Under the pieces are notes generated by a model, which was not told where the DNA came from, made no database searches, and saw nothing but the letters and a program-made list of their open reading frames with translations. Position numbers and translations under genes: made by a program. A DNA stretch of 64,000 nucleotides from an uncultured Pelagibacteraceae bacterium (lineage in GTDB: Bacteria; Pseudomonadota; Alphaproteobacteria; Pelagibacterales; Pelagibacteraceae), in contig CABZCX010000002.1 in NCBI GenBank assembly GCA_902524345.1, positions 1 through 64,000 of the forward strand, in the 5' to 3' direction. Below, piece after piece: positions 1 to 8,355 of this stretch (positions within the stretch are counted from its first letter, which is position 1; each line of letters opens with the position of its first letter).

Positions 1-2
1 AT

Positions 3-233
3 ATAGGTTGGAATAAAGTTTTTTCCAAAAACGAAAACATTAATGATAAAGAATTTTATTTTTGTCATTCATATTATGCGCCAGTAAATGAAAAACATAC
101 AATTGCTAAATGTCATAATGGTGTTAATTTTTCATGTATAGTAAACAAAGATAATTTTTTTGGTATACAGTTCCATCCTGAAAAAAGTGGAAATAATGGA
201 TTGTCAATATTAAAAAGTATTATAAATATTTAA
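3..233 (+). CDS. HisH-like glutamine amidotransferase, C-terminal part (cut by window edge)
   Basis: The window opens inside this gene, and frame 3 is open from base 3 to a TAA at 231-233 (76 residues). The visible part has the class I glutaminase end: an HSYYAPV segment, then GIQFHPEKSG, which carries the His and Glu of the Cys-His-Glu triad. The nucleophile Cys lies to the left of the window. HisH proteins release ammonia from glutamine and channel it to a HisF-type partner, which starts one base after this stop. The next gene is an N-acetyl-sugar amidotransferase, so this is more likely the HisH2/WbpH-type surface-sugar paralogue than the histidine-pathway enzyme. That assignment is inferred from context. 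Confidence 0.85.
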   Translation: MGWNKVFSKNENINDKEFYFCHSYYAPVNEKHTIAKCHNGVNFSCIVNKDNFFGIQFHPEKSGNNGLSILKSIINI

Positions 234-234
234 A

Positions 235-990
235 ATGAGACCAAGAATAATACCTGGATTTCAAATTTCTAAAGGTGAACTTGTTCATATAATAGAATTT
301 AACAAAAATAGTAAGAGATATATCGGGGATCCTTTAAATACTCTAAGAATTTTCAATCAATTTGATTGTGATGAAATTAGTATTGTAGATGTTGATGCAT
401 GGAAAAATGGAATCAATTTTGGATTATTAGAAAAAATTTCTGAGGAAATCTTTCTTCCGTTATCTTACGGAGGTGGAATAAAAGATATTAATGAAGCATC
501 AAAAATAATTGGATTAGGCTTTGAGAAAATAATTTTTAATGACACAATATTTTCAAATATTAATTTAATTGAGGAATTTGCTGAGAATTTTGGTAGTCAA
601 GCTGTTGTTCTTAAAGTCAATGTAGTTAAATCGCAAAACATTTATAAAATATATGATCATAAAAATGACTTAATATTAGATGAAAATTTAGAGTTATTTT
701 TAAAAAAATTAAACAATATTAAAGCTAGCGAAATATCTGTAATTGTGACAAATTTAGATGGCAGTTTTTCTGGTCCTGACTTATTTTTTATTAATTATGT
801 AAAGAAAATTATAGATAAACATTTTATATATTCTGGAGGAATATCAAAAGAGACTGATTTTAAGGATTGTTTTAAAGCTGGAGCAAATGCAGTTATTTCA
901 AACAATTTTTTTATTATGAAAAAAAAAAATGGTGGAATTATTTTTTCAAATCCTAAAGATGTAAAGCGACAGACAGATGATAGAGTGTAG
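235..990 (+). CDS. HisF-like (HisF2/WbpI-operon type) synthase subunit for sugar amidation
   Basis: This 251-residue (beta/alpha)8 protein belongs to the HisF family. It has RIIPGF at 4-9, GDP at 31-33 and a YGGGIK phosphate loop near 78-83. The partner HisH-like gene ends one base upstream and the sugar amidotransferase start overlaps its 3' end by 14 bases. Histidine-pathway HisF uses two catalytic aspartates, D11 and D130 in Thermotoga. Here they align with Q10 and N129, so IGP cyclase activity looks unlikely. I infer that it passes ammonia from the HisH-like glutaminase to the amidotransferase, as proposed for WbpG/HisH2/HisF2 in Pseudomonas O-antigen synthesis. The fold is secure and the specific role is moderately supported. 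Confidence 0.85.
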   Translation: MRPRIIPGFQISKGELVHIIEFNKNSKRYIGDPLNTLRIFNQFDCDEISIVDVDAWKNGINFGLLEKISEEIFLPLSYGGGIKDINEASKIIGLGFEKIIFNDTIFSNINLIEEFAENFGSQAVVLKVNVVKSQNIYKIYDHKNDLILDENLELFLKKLNNIKASEISVIVTNLDGSFSGPDLFFINYVKKIIDKHFIYSGGISKETDFKDCFKAGANAVISNNFFIMKKKNGGIIFSNPKDVKRQTDDRV

Positions 991-3073
991 AATTTGTTTA
1001 ATTAATAGCAATCTACCAGGTGTATCCTTTGATAAAGAAATTTGTAGTATTTGTCGGAATTTTGATAATACAATTGATAATTTTAATTACTCTGAGATTA
1101 AAGAAAAAAAAAATTTAGTATCTCTTAAAAAGAAAATTATAAGTAAAAAAGAAAAATCAAAATATGATTGTTTAATTGGAGTTAGTGGTGGTTTGGATAG
1201 CACTTATTCAGCATTTTTATCTCATAAAATTGGATTAAATTCTCTACTAGTTACAGTTGACAATGGATGGAGCAATGTTGTTTCTCATAACAACCTATCA
1301 AAATTAATTGACTATACAAAATTTGATTTTCATAGTGTTCATTTGAATTGGGAAATCTTTAAAGAAATGCAAAAAAATTTTCTATTACAATCTTACCCCG
1401 ATGTTGAGATTTTAAGTGATCATTTTATATTTTCAAATTTATACAGAGTAGCAGTAGAGAAAAATATTAATTGTTTAATCAATGGGTTAAATTTTAGAAG
1501 TGAGCACTCAAATATTAAAGCCTTAGGATGGAATAAGAGAGATGGTTCTCATATTCAACAAGTTTTAAAAAATATTAAAGGTAAAAACGAATTAGAATTG
1601 TATCCATATTATAAATTTTTATATTTATCAAAAATTACTAAATTGTCAGAAATTCCAATTTTAAATTACATAAATTATAATCCTCTTAAAGCAAAAAAAG
1701 AACTTGAGGAAAAAATAAAATTTATTAGTTATGAAAATAAACACTATGAGTCATCTTTTACAAAATTTTTTCAAGGTTATTATTTAATTAAAAAATTTGA
1801 TTTTGATAAAAGAATTTTACATCTCTCAAGCGATATTAGAAATAAATATTGCTCTAAAGAGGAAGCTATAAAAAAAATAAAAGAACCACCTATACCAGAG
1901 TTTGAAGAAAATGAATTAAAAGATTTTATTAAGAAGAAATTAGATTTTAAAGATAATGAATTTGAACATATCCTTGAAAAGAGAGCAATTGACAATAAAA
2001 AATATAAAAAAACTCTTATAATAAAGACAACTGATTTAATGGTTAATTTATTTAAATCAATTTCAAACTATCTAAGATCTTTTGATTTTAAAAATGAGAA
2101 AAAAGAAAATTATTATTCATCAATAAGCTTTATTAATGAACCAAAATTTTTTGGTGGACCAGGTACATTTCAGAAAAACTTAACATCTAAGCTGAAACAA
2201 AAGAATTTTGTTATAAGATATAAAAATGACAATATTAAAACTGATTATTTTATAATAATTGGATCGTCTCTAAGAAGTTTTTTTTGGCTATTAAAAATGA
2301 AATTAAGCGGATCGAAAATGATACATAGAATTGATGGTGCTAAATGGCAATATAAATACAAAGGAAATTTGATTGAAAAATTTAAATCAATTTTGCAAAA
2401 CTACTTAATATTTTTTACTCAGTTTTTGGCAGATAAAATTGTATATCAAAGTGAGTATGTTAAGAACCTATGGACTAATAAATTTTTTAAAAATAAATCA
2501 ATTATTATTTATAACGGTGCCGAGAGAAATTATACGCTAAGAAAATTTTCAGATATTGAAAAACCCACTCTAATTTCAGTTGAGGGTAATATTTGTTCTG
2601 CTTTTAATTCACTAAATTTAATTAAATGTTTAAGTGGATATGACTATGAAATTTATGGAGAGATAGATGACGAAAGTTATGCAGAAAACCTAAAACATTT
2701 GAATAATGTGAGAATAAAAGGAATTGTATCAAGAGACAAAATCAAAGAGACTTTTAAAAAAAATAAAAAATATATATTTGTTTCATTAGAAATTAATACA
2801 GCATGTCCTAATTCTGTAATTGAAGCACTAAATTTCGGTATTCCAGTTCTAGGCTACAAAAGTGGAAGTATGGAGGAGATTGTTAACGAAAAATTCGGGA
2901 GATTAATTAACATTAATAAAAATTTTGAGATAGATCCTAAAGAAGTAATTAGCAAAATTAATTTCATAAGTAAAAATTACAATGATTTTAACCATAATTT
3001 AGAAAACCTTGATAAAAAATTTAATCTAGATTTTATGTCAGATAAATATATTGATGAAATTATTAAAACTTAA
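977..3073 (+). CDS. Fusion of N-acetyl-sugar amidotransferase (WbpG-like) with a GT4 glycosyltransferase
   Basis: The protein has 698 residues, and WbpG-type proteins are usually about 370-380. Residues 1 to about 375 match that family: two CxxC pairs (C4/C7 and C23/C26) that probably bind zinc, a PP-loop SGGLDS at 70-75 for ATP adenylation, and a KRILHLSS segment near the domain end. From about residue 385 the sequence becomes a GT-B glycosyltransferase, with a GGPGTF donor-side loop and a family-4 tail reading NSVIEALNFGIPVLGY around residues 612-627. The reading frame is continuous across the junction. I infer that the first half amidates an N-acetyl sugar using ammonia from the HisH/HisF pair, and the second half transfers a sugar. 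The gene overlaps the hisF-like gene by 14 bases and the next gene by about 20. Confidence 0.85.
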   Translation: MIECRICLINSNLPGVSFDKEICSICRNFDNTIDNFNYSEIKEKKNLVSLKKKIISKKEKSKYDCLIGVSGGLDSTYSAFLSHKIGLNSLLVTVDNGWSNVVSHNNLSKLIDYTKFDFHSVHLNWEIFKEMQKNFLLQSYPDVEILSDHFIFSNLYRVAVEKNINCLINGLNFRSEHSNIKALGWNKRDGSHIQQVLKNIKGKNELELYPYYKFLYLSKITKLSEIPILNYINYNPLKAKKELEEKIKFISYENKHYESSFTKFFQGYYLIKKFDFDKRILHLSSDIRNKYCSKEEAIKKIKEPPIPEFEENELKDFIKKKLDFKDNEFEHILEKRAIDNKKYKKTLIIKTTDLMVNLFKSISNYLRSFDFKNEKKENYYSSISFINEPKFFGGPGTFQKNLTSKLKQKNFVIRYKNDNIKTDYFIIIGSSLRSFFWLLKMKLSGSKMIHRIDGAKWQYKYKGNLIEKFKSILQNYLIFFTQFLADKIVYQSEYVKNLWTNKFFKNKSIIIYNGAERNYTLRKFSDIEKPTLISVEGNICSAFNSLNLIKCLSGYDYEIYGEIDDESYAENLKHLNNVRIKGIVSRDKIKETFKKNKKYIFVSLEINTACPNSVIEALNFGIPVLGYKSGSMEEIVNEKFGRLININKNFEIDPKEVISKINFISKNYNDFNHNLENLDKKFNLDFMSDKYIDEIIKT

Positions 3074-4373
3074 TTTAAATTATATATTTTTAATTTTTAT
3101 ATATTTTTTTTTGATCAAACTTAATATTGATCATTTTGTTTTTAAATCTCACTCTATAGATTATTCTTTTATAGATTTTTTTAAAAAATTTAATCTTTTT
3201 AGTATCATTGAAATTATTACGATTTCTTTACCATTCTTTTTTATAAAAAATAAGAACTTCAATTTTGGTTATTTATTTTCTGTAATATTTTATCTATTTC
3301 TTTTTATTCCTTTCATCTGCCTTTTTTTCGATCCAAGCTCAAATCTAATAAAGATTTTTTTTTCACACATTATTTTTTCCACACATTATATCTCTATTGA
3401 AACTAAAGAATTTTATTTTTTTATTTTTATTTTTACTATCAATATAAGTTTTTTATTTTTTTTTCTAACAACAAAAAGTTCTCCAATTAAAAAGTCTTTG
3501 AATATTAACAAAGATTTGATTGAAAAGATTTTGTTAATAAGTTTTTTGATTTTTTTTTGTTTATTATCATTTTTTATTTTAAAGGAATTCAATCAACTTC
3601 ATTTCGTCAATTACAGATCTAAGTTGAAGGGTTTGTTGGGGTACTATTTTTATTGGAACATAATCTGCTTGTTGCCAACCTTTTTCTTAATACAGCGTAA
3701 TAAATTACTTCATTATATGATTATATTGTCCTATATTTTTTCATTTGTACTCTTTAAAATAAAAATTTTATTATGTTTTATCATATTTTTGATTTTTAAA
3801 GATTTAATATATAATAGAATTATAAATTCTAAAGATTTATTAAAAACATTTCTAATCATTAATATTGCCACCTTAATTATAATTTTTTTAATAAATTTTT
3901 CTCTGTGGTACTTTTTTAAAATTCATGACCCAACATACTTCCAAAGAATTTTTGTTTCACAACCAAAAAATTTATTAATGTATTTAGATTTTTTCAATCT
4001 CAATAGTAACACAATGATGACTCATATTGGTATTATTGGAAAACTAACTCAAAATGATAATAATATTTTTGATCTAATTGCAAATTTTTATAGAGGAGGG
4101 AGCCCAACAAGTAATGTTTACGCGGTTGAGGGCATTGCAGCCTTTGGAGTATGGGGTATTTTTTTTTCAACGTTTTTGATAATTTTATTATCTAAAATGT
4201 TATCTTTATTTCTGTGTCAAAATACAGAAAAATATTTATATCTAACTTTAATCTTTCAGGCTGTTTATATGATTAATACTCCTTTTTTCACAAATTTATT
4301 TACTTATGGAATTGGCATAACATTAATATTTTCTCTGATTGGATTGAAAAAAAAAAATTTACATAATGCATAA
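3054..4373 (+). CDS. Multi-pass membrane protein, probable Wzy-type O-antigen polymerase
   Basis: This protein is very hydrophobic, about 439 residues, with ten or more predicted membrane helices separated by short Lys/Asn-rich loops. A longer non-membrane loop falls near residues 300-350 and includes a GGSPTSNVYAVEG stretch. Size, topology and position among glycosyltransferases fit an O-antigen polymerase, which joins repeat units on the periplasmic face. There is no sequence motif I can tie to a named family, so a flippase or acyltransferase is not excluded. I chose the ATG at 3054, just after an in-frame TTG at 3051. The start overlaps the previous gene and the end overlaps the next gene by 8 bases, so the block is probably one transcript. 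Confidence 0.55.
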   Translation: MKLLKLNLNYIFLIFIYFFLIKLNIDHFVFKSHSIDYSFIDFFKKFNLFSIIEIITISLPFFFIKNKNFNFGYLFSVIFYLFLFIPFICLFFDPSSNLIKIFFSHIIFSTHYISIETKEFYFFIFIFTINISFLFFFLTTKSSPIKKSLNINKDLIEKILLISFLIFFCLLSFFILKEFNQLHFVNYRSKLKGLLGYYFYWNIICLLPTFFLIQRNKLLHYMIILSYIFSFVLFKIKILLCFIIFLIFKDLIYNRIINSKDLLKTFLIINIATLIIIFLINFSLWYFFKIHDPTYFQRIFVSQPKNLLMYLDFFNLNSNTMMTHIGIIGKLTQNDNNIFDLIANFYRGGSPTSNVYAVEGIAAFGVWGIFFSTFLIILLSKMLSLFLCQNTEKYLYLTLIFQAVYMINTPFFTNLFTYGIGITLIFSLIGLKKKNLHNA

Positions 4374-5043
4374 TATATTTAAAAAAAACAAAGTTATAAT
4401 TCGAGGTATACAAAGAAGTGGGACAAATTTTTTAGAAAAGATATTATCTGAGCTGGACACAAAAATTATTAACAAGGGTAATATTGAAAGAAATAAAGCA
4501 GAGCATAAACATTTTAGAATTCAAGACAATAAGTCTTCTATATTTATGGATAAACAATATTTTAATTCAATTTATGTACAGAATATCCAAGAATTAAATT
4601 TGAAGTCATATAATAAAAAAAATATTAAAAATATCCTTATTATTAAAGATCCTGTAAATTGGGTATTAAGCATCAATAGATGGGCAAAAAAATGTAACTG
4701 GATTTCAAAAGATAAAAATCTAACAGATGATTATGATCTTATGTCTAAGTATTTGTTTGAATGGGATTGTTTTCACTTAAAATGGCTTCAATTTTCAAAA
4801 GACAAAGAATATTTACTAATCTTACAATGGGAAAACTTAATCACTAATTTTCATGAAAATTTAAAGAAGATAACAAATTTTCTTGGTGTAAAAAATCCAA
4901 ATATCAATCTTCAAATTTCTGATTTTAAAAATATTAACCTTTCTGAAAACTCTAAGATTTTAGAAAAAGAAAAAATTAATATAGAAATTTCTGATAAGAT
5001 ATATAATTTAGTTGAATTCAAAAATTTTAGAAAAATATATTAG
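4366..5043 (+). CDS. Sulfotransferase-family protein
   Basis: This 225-residue protein has the two PAPS-binding signatures of the sulfotransferase fold. The first is an N-terminal 5'-phosphosulfate loop, IIRGIQRSGTNF (about 11-22). The second is a 3'-phosphate element, IKDPVNWVLSINRWAKK, in the middle of the chain. Sulfotransferases move sulfate from PAPS to a hydroxyl or amine, and in a polysaccharide cluster the acceptor is probably a sugar. No transmembrane segment is evident. Its start overlaps the membrane protein gene by 8 bases and its TAG shares a base with the next start. PAPS supply is doubtful in SAR11, so another phosphate-linked activity or an exogenous donor is possible. Fold likely, substrate unknown. 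Confidence 0.7.
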   Translation: MHNIFKKNKVIIRGIQRSGTNFLEKILSELDTKIINKGNIERNKAEHKHFRIQDNKSSIFMDKQYFNSIYVQNIQELNLKSYNKKNIKNILIIKDPVNWVLSINRWAKKCNWISKDKNLTDDYDLMSKYLFEWDCFHLKWLQFSKDKEYLLILQWENLITNFHENLKKITNFLGVKNPNINLQISDFKNINLSENSKILEKEKINIEISDKIYNLVEFKNFRKIY

Positions 5044-5750
5044 TGATTTTTAGATTTAATAGATATTTTAATCAAAAATTTTTTTCTTTGATATTTTTAA
5101 TAGTTTCAAAAATTTGGTTTAGAAAAAAAGACTTTAAAGTTTACGGAAAAGACCATGGGAAATATTTTTTACCTAAGTTAAAAAATCGAAAATACGATAA
5201 ATGGATTATTTCCGCTGGAGTGGGGGACAATATTTCTTTTGATATAGAAATGCTAAATTTAGGTTATAAGATAATTTTTATTGACCCAACACCTTTAGCT
5301 ATTGAATATTTCAAAAATAATTTTGATCATAAATTTTACAAAAAAAAAACTATCTTTTATAAGAAAGGTTTGTGGAAAACAAAAACAAATTTAAAATTTT
5401 TTTATTCAGATAAAAATGTAATAAGCAATACTATTTCTAATTATAATCAATCAAATAAATCTATAGATATTGAAACTATTACAATTGGTGACATAATGTT
5501 GGAAAATAAAATTGATACATTTTTTTTGATAAAACTTGATATTGAGGGAGCGGAATTAGCAATAGTTGATTATATTTTCAAAAAAAAAATAAAACCATAT
5601 TACTTATTGATTGAATTTGATTTTTTAAAACAGCAAAATTTATTTAGAGTAATTATCAGCTTATTTCATTTATTGAAAAAATTAAAGAAGCTAAATTTCA
5701 AAATTATTTATATAGATAATTTAAATTTTACATTTAAGAGGGAAATTTGA
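5043..5750 (+). CDS. FkbM-family SAM-dependent methyltransferase
   Basis: This is a 235-residue protein. It has a Rossmann methyltransferase core: an AGVGDN loop near residue 58, then an acidic strand end IFIDPTP that would bind the SAM ribose. It also has the FkbM hallmark IKLDIEGAE in the C-terminal half. FkbM proteins usually O-methylate sugars or polyketides, and here a polysaccharide residue is the likely target. The start is a GTG at 5043 that shares its G with the previous TAG stop, and the stop overlaps the next TTG start by 4 bases. The N-terminal 30 residues are hydrophobic and basic, suggesting membrane contact. The substrate cannot be read from the sequence. Confidence 0.8.
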   Translation: MIFRFNRYFNQKFFSLIFLIVSKIWFRKKDFKVYGKDHGKYFLPKLKNRKYDKWIISAGVGDNISFDIEMLNLGYKIIFIDPTPLAIEYFKNNFDHKFYKKKTIFYKKGLWKTKTNLKFFYSDKNVISNTISNYNQSNKSIDIETITIGDIMLENKIDTFFLIKLDIEGAELAIVDYIFKKKIKPYYLLIEFDFLKQQNLFRVIISLFHLLKKLKKLNFKIIYIDNLNFTFKREI

Positions 5751-6853
5751 AAATTTTAATAATTGCTCCAGTCGAAACAAAATTTAAAACAGGCCTAAGT
5801 AATGCCGTAAAAACTACAAAAGATATTCTTAAAGAGGAACATGATGTATATTTAATAGACACTGCAGAGAATGTAAATACGGACAATATAAGAAAATTTT
5901 CTATTAAAAGATTAACTCTTTTTTTTAAAATTTTTTTACATTTTTTAGTTAAAATCCGGAAATTTGACATTGTTTATATGACGATTTCAATGTCATTAGG
6001 TGGTTTTTTAAGAGATATGATTTTTATTATTTCCTCAAAGATTTTCTCAAAGAAAATCTTTCTTCATCTTCATGGTGGTGGATATAAGAAAAATTTTTTT
6101 TTAAAACAAAATAGCCTTATTAAAAAGATTATAATTTTTACATTGAATAATTGTAATAAACTATTCATACTAAGTGAAAATTTTAGAGATGATTTCAGCT
6201 TTATAGAAGACACAAAAATTAAGGTACTTGAAAATACAATTAATGTTAAAATTGATAAATCAAATAGAGATATTGATTATTTGAAAATAATTTATATCTC
6301 AAATTTTATAAAATCGAAGGGTTATTACTTACTTCTAAAAACATGTAAATTATTAGCTACACAAAAGATAAATTTTAAGTGTGAAATGTATGGTAAATTT
6401 TTAAATATCAGTGATGATGAAAAAAATCTTGGTAAAGATCAATTAAAAAATGAGGTAAAAGAATTCATAAGATTAAACAAATTAGAAAATAATGTGACTT
6501 TTTCAGAAAATTTAGACTCTGATAAAAAGTACGAAAAGTTAAGAAATTCAAATGTTTTTGTTTTTCCCTCAACATATCCAGGTGAGGGTTTACCCTTATC
6601 TTTGATGGAAGCTTTAGTTAGCAAATTACCCATAATTTCGACAAATCATGCTGCTATCACTGATATTGTAAAACATAATTATAATGGATTTATTTTAAAA
6701 ACATTTAATGAATTAGAGATTGTAAATTACTTATTACAATTTACTAAGAATAAAGAATTATTTAAAACAATGTCTGAAAACTCATTAAAAATTTTTGATG
6801 AAAAATTTAATTATGTAAAGATTAAAGGTAAAACGCTTGATGAATTTAAATAA
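5747..6853 (+). CDS. GT4-family glycosyltransferase
   Basis: This 368-residue GT-B glycosyltransferase has an HLHGGGYKK loop near 107-115 in the N-terminal domain. It has an EX7E motif (E280 and E288, in a PGEGLPLSLMEAL stretch) in the nucleotide-sugar domain, followed by a STNHAAITDIV segment, both typical of family GT4. It probably adds one sugar to the lipid-linked O-unit on the cytoplasmic side of the inner membrane. The start is TTG at 5747, supported by an AGAGGG ribosome-binding site just upstream. It overlaps its neighbours by 4 bases on the left and 14 on the right, so it is translated as part of a tightly coupled operon. Donor and acceptor are unknown. Confidence 0.85.
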   Translation: MKILIIAPVETKFKTGLSNAVKTTKDILKEEHDVYLIDTAENVNTDNIRKFSIKRLTLFFKIFLHFLVKIRKFDIVYMTISMSLGGFLRDMIFIISSKIFSKKIFLHLHGGGYKKNFFLKQNSLIKKIIIFTLNNCNKLFILSENFRDDFSFIEDTKIKVLENTINVKIDKSNRDIDYLKIIYISNFIKSKGYYLLLKTCKLLATQKINFKCEMYGKFLNISDDEKNLGKDQLKNEVKEFIRLNKLENNVTFSENLDSDKKYEKLRNSNVFVFPSTYPGEGLPLSLMEALVSKLPIISTNHAAITDIVKHNYNGFILKTFNELEIVNYLLQFTKNKELFKTMSENSLKIFDEKFNYVKIKGKTLDEFK

Positions 6854-7904
6854 GAAAATTAAATGTGGAATAATCGGTTGTGGTAGAATTTTTCCAAAGC
6901 ATTATGAAATTTTCTCAAAAAAAATTATACCAAATCTTCAACTGATTGCCGTTTGTGATTTAAAAAAAGAAAAATTGAATGTAATTCAAAACAAAAAGTT
7001 AATTAAATTTCAAAACTATAATGAGATCTTTAAAATGAAAAATATTGATACCATAATAATTCTTACGGAAAGCGGAAAACATTATAAGATCGCGAGAGAG
7101 GCTTTATTGAGTAAAAAAAATATTATTGTTGAAAAACCCTTATGTTTAAAAATTAAAGAAGTAAATGATCTCATTAAAATTTCAAAAAAAGTAAAAAAAA
7201 AAATATTTGTTATTATGCAAAACAGATTTAATAATCCAATTCAACTTGCAAAAAAATATATTAGAAACAACAAATTTGGAAAAATAATAAATATCACTGC
7301 AAGAGTAAGATGGTCAAGAAATCAAAATTATTATAATCAGGCTTTTTGGAGGGGAACATGGAAATATGATGGTGGTGCTTTGACAAATCAGGGCATTCAT
7401 CACATTGATTTATTATATTATCTTGGAGGTAATATTGAAAAAACATTTGCCTTTAGTTCAAAAAGACTTGCAAAAATCCAATCAGAAGATACAGCTGTTG
7501 CAGTTTTGAAATTTAAAAGTGGTGCACTAGGTACTTTAGAGGTAACTACCGCGACTAGACCAAAAGATTTAGAAGGCTCAATATCAATTTTAGGTGAAAA
7601 GGGGACACTTATAATAGGAGGATTTGCAGCAAATAAAATTCAATTATGTGATTTCATAAATAAAAAAGACAATATCATTAAGAAAAATTATTATGAAAAT
7701 CCAAAGAATATTTATGGCTTCGGACATAAAAAAATTTATAGCGAAATTGTAAAAAGTCTTAAAAACAAAAAAAATGAAGCTATCCAAGCAAAACATAGTC
7801 TTGAAAGTTTAAAGATTTTACATTCTTTATATTCTTCAATCGAAAATAAAAAAATCTTTTCACCAAAAAATACTAAGTTTAATAACAAATTGAATAATGC
7901 CTAA
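6840..7904 (+). CDS. Gfo/Idh/MocA-family sugar-nucleotide dehydrogenase (WbpB/WlbA-like)
   Basis: This NAD(P)-dependent oxidoreductase has about 354 residues. The dinucleotide fold starts with GIIGCGRIFPKH at 10-21, the family EKP motif sits at 98-100, and a GGALTNQGIHHIDLL segment at 178-192 matches the catalytic region of WlbA/WbpB proteins. Those enzymes oxidise C3 of UDP-GlcNAc-uronic acid to a 3-keto intermediate. The next two genes are an acetyltransferase and an aminotransferase of the expected partner types, which supports this role. I preferred the ATG at 6840 over the in-frame TTG at 6837. The exact substrate is inferred from the gene trio, not proven. Confidence 0.85.
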   Translation: MNLNKKIKCGIIGCGRIFPKHYEIFSKKIIPNLQLIAVCDLKKEKLNVIQNKKLIKFQNYNEIFKMKNIDTIIILTESGKHYKIAREALLSKKNIIVEKPLCLKIKEVNDLIKISKKVKKKIFVIMQNRFNNPIQLAKKYIRNNKFGKIINITARVRWSRNQNYYNQAFWRGTWKYDGGALTNQGIHHIDLLYYLGGNIEKTFAFSSKRLAKIQSEDTAVAVLKFKSGALGTLEVTTATRPKDLEGSISILGEKGTLIIGGFAANKIQLCDFINKKDNIIKKNYYENPKNIYGFGHKKIYSEIVKSLKNKKNEAIQAKHSLESLKILHSLYSSIENKKIFSPKNTKFNNKLNNA

Positions 7905-8355
7905 GTTAAAAAGAAAAAAAATAGATATTAAAAAAGTAAAAATGGGTAAAAATGTAACTATTTATAGTCCTTCTAATATTTATGAATGTGAAATTGGTGA
8001 TAATTCATTTATAGGACCCTTTGTTGAAATTCAAAAAGGTGTAAAAATTGGTAAAAATTGTAAAGTGCAATCACATACTTTTATATGTGAGCTAGTAAAA
8101 ATAAAAAATAATGTTTTTGTGGGTCATGGAGTGATGTTTATAAATGATAAATTTAGAAATTATGGACCGTCAAATAGAAATAAAAAATTGTGGAGTAAAA
8201 CAGAAGTTGGTAACCAAGTTAGCATAGGATCAAATTCTACGATTTTACCTGTTAAAATTTGTGATAACGTAGTAATTGGCGCTGGCTCGGTTGTTACAAA
8301 AGATATTAATACCAAAGGTGTTTATGCGGGCAATCCAGCTAAGAAAATAAAATGA
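7897..8355 (+). CDS. Hexapeptide-repeat N-acetyltransferase (WbpD/WlbB-like)
   Basis: This short 152-residue protein is almost entirely left-handed beta-helix. Repeats of the I-G-x-N or I-G-D-N type run from about residue 30 to 147, for example EIGDNSFIG, VKIGKNC and NNVFVGHGV. It ends in a YAGNPAKKIK tail typical of sugar acyltransferases. WbpD/WlbB proteins acetylate the 3-amino group of UDP-2-acetamido-3-amino-uronic acid using acetyl-CoA. It lies between the dehydrogenase and aminotransferase genes, overlapping them by 8 and 4 bases, which matches the Pseudomonas/Bordetella trio apart from gene order. Other O- or N-acyl targets remain possible. Confidence 0.85.
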   Translation: MPKLKRKKIDIKKVKMGKNVTIYSPSNIYECEIGDNSFIGPFVEIQKGVKIGKNCKVQSHTFICELVKIKNNVFVGHGVMFINDKFRNYGPSNRNKKLWSKTEVGNQVSIGSNSTILPVKICDNVVIGAGSVVTKDINTKGVYAGNPAKKIK

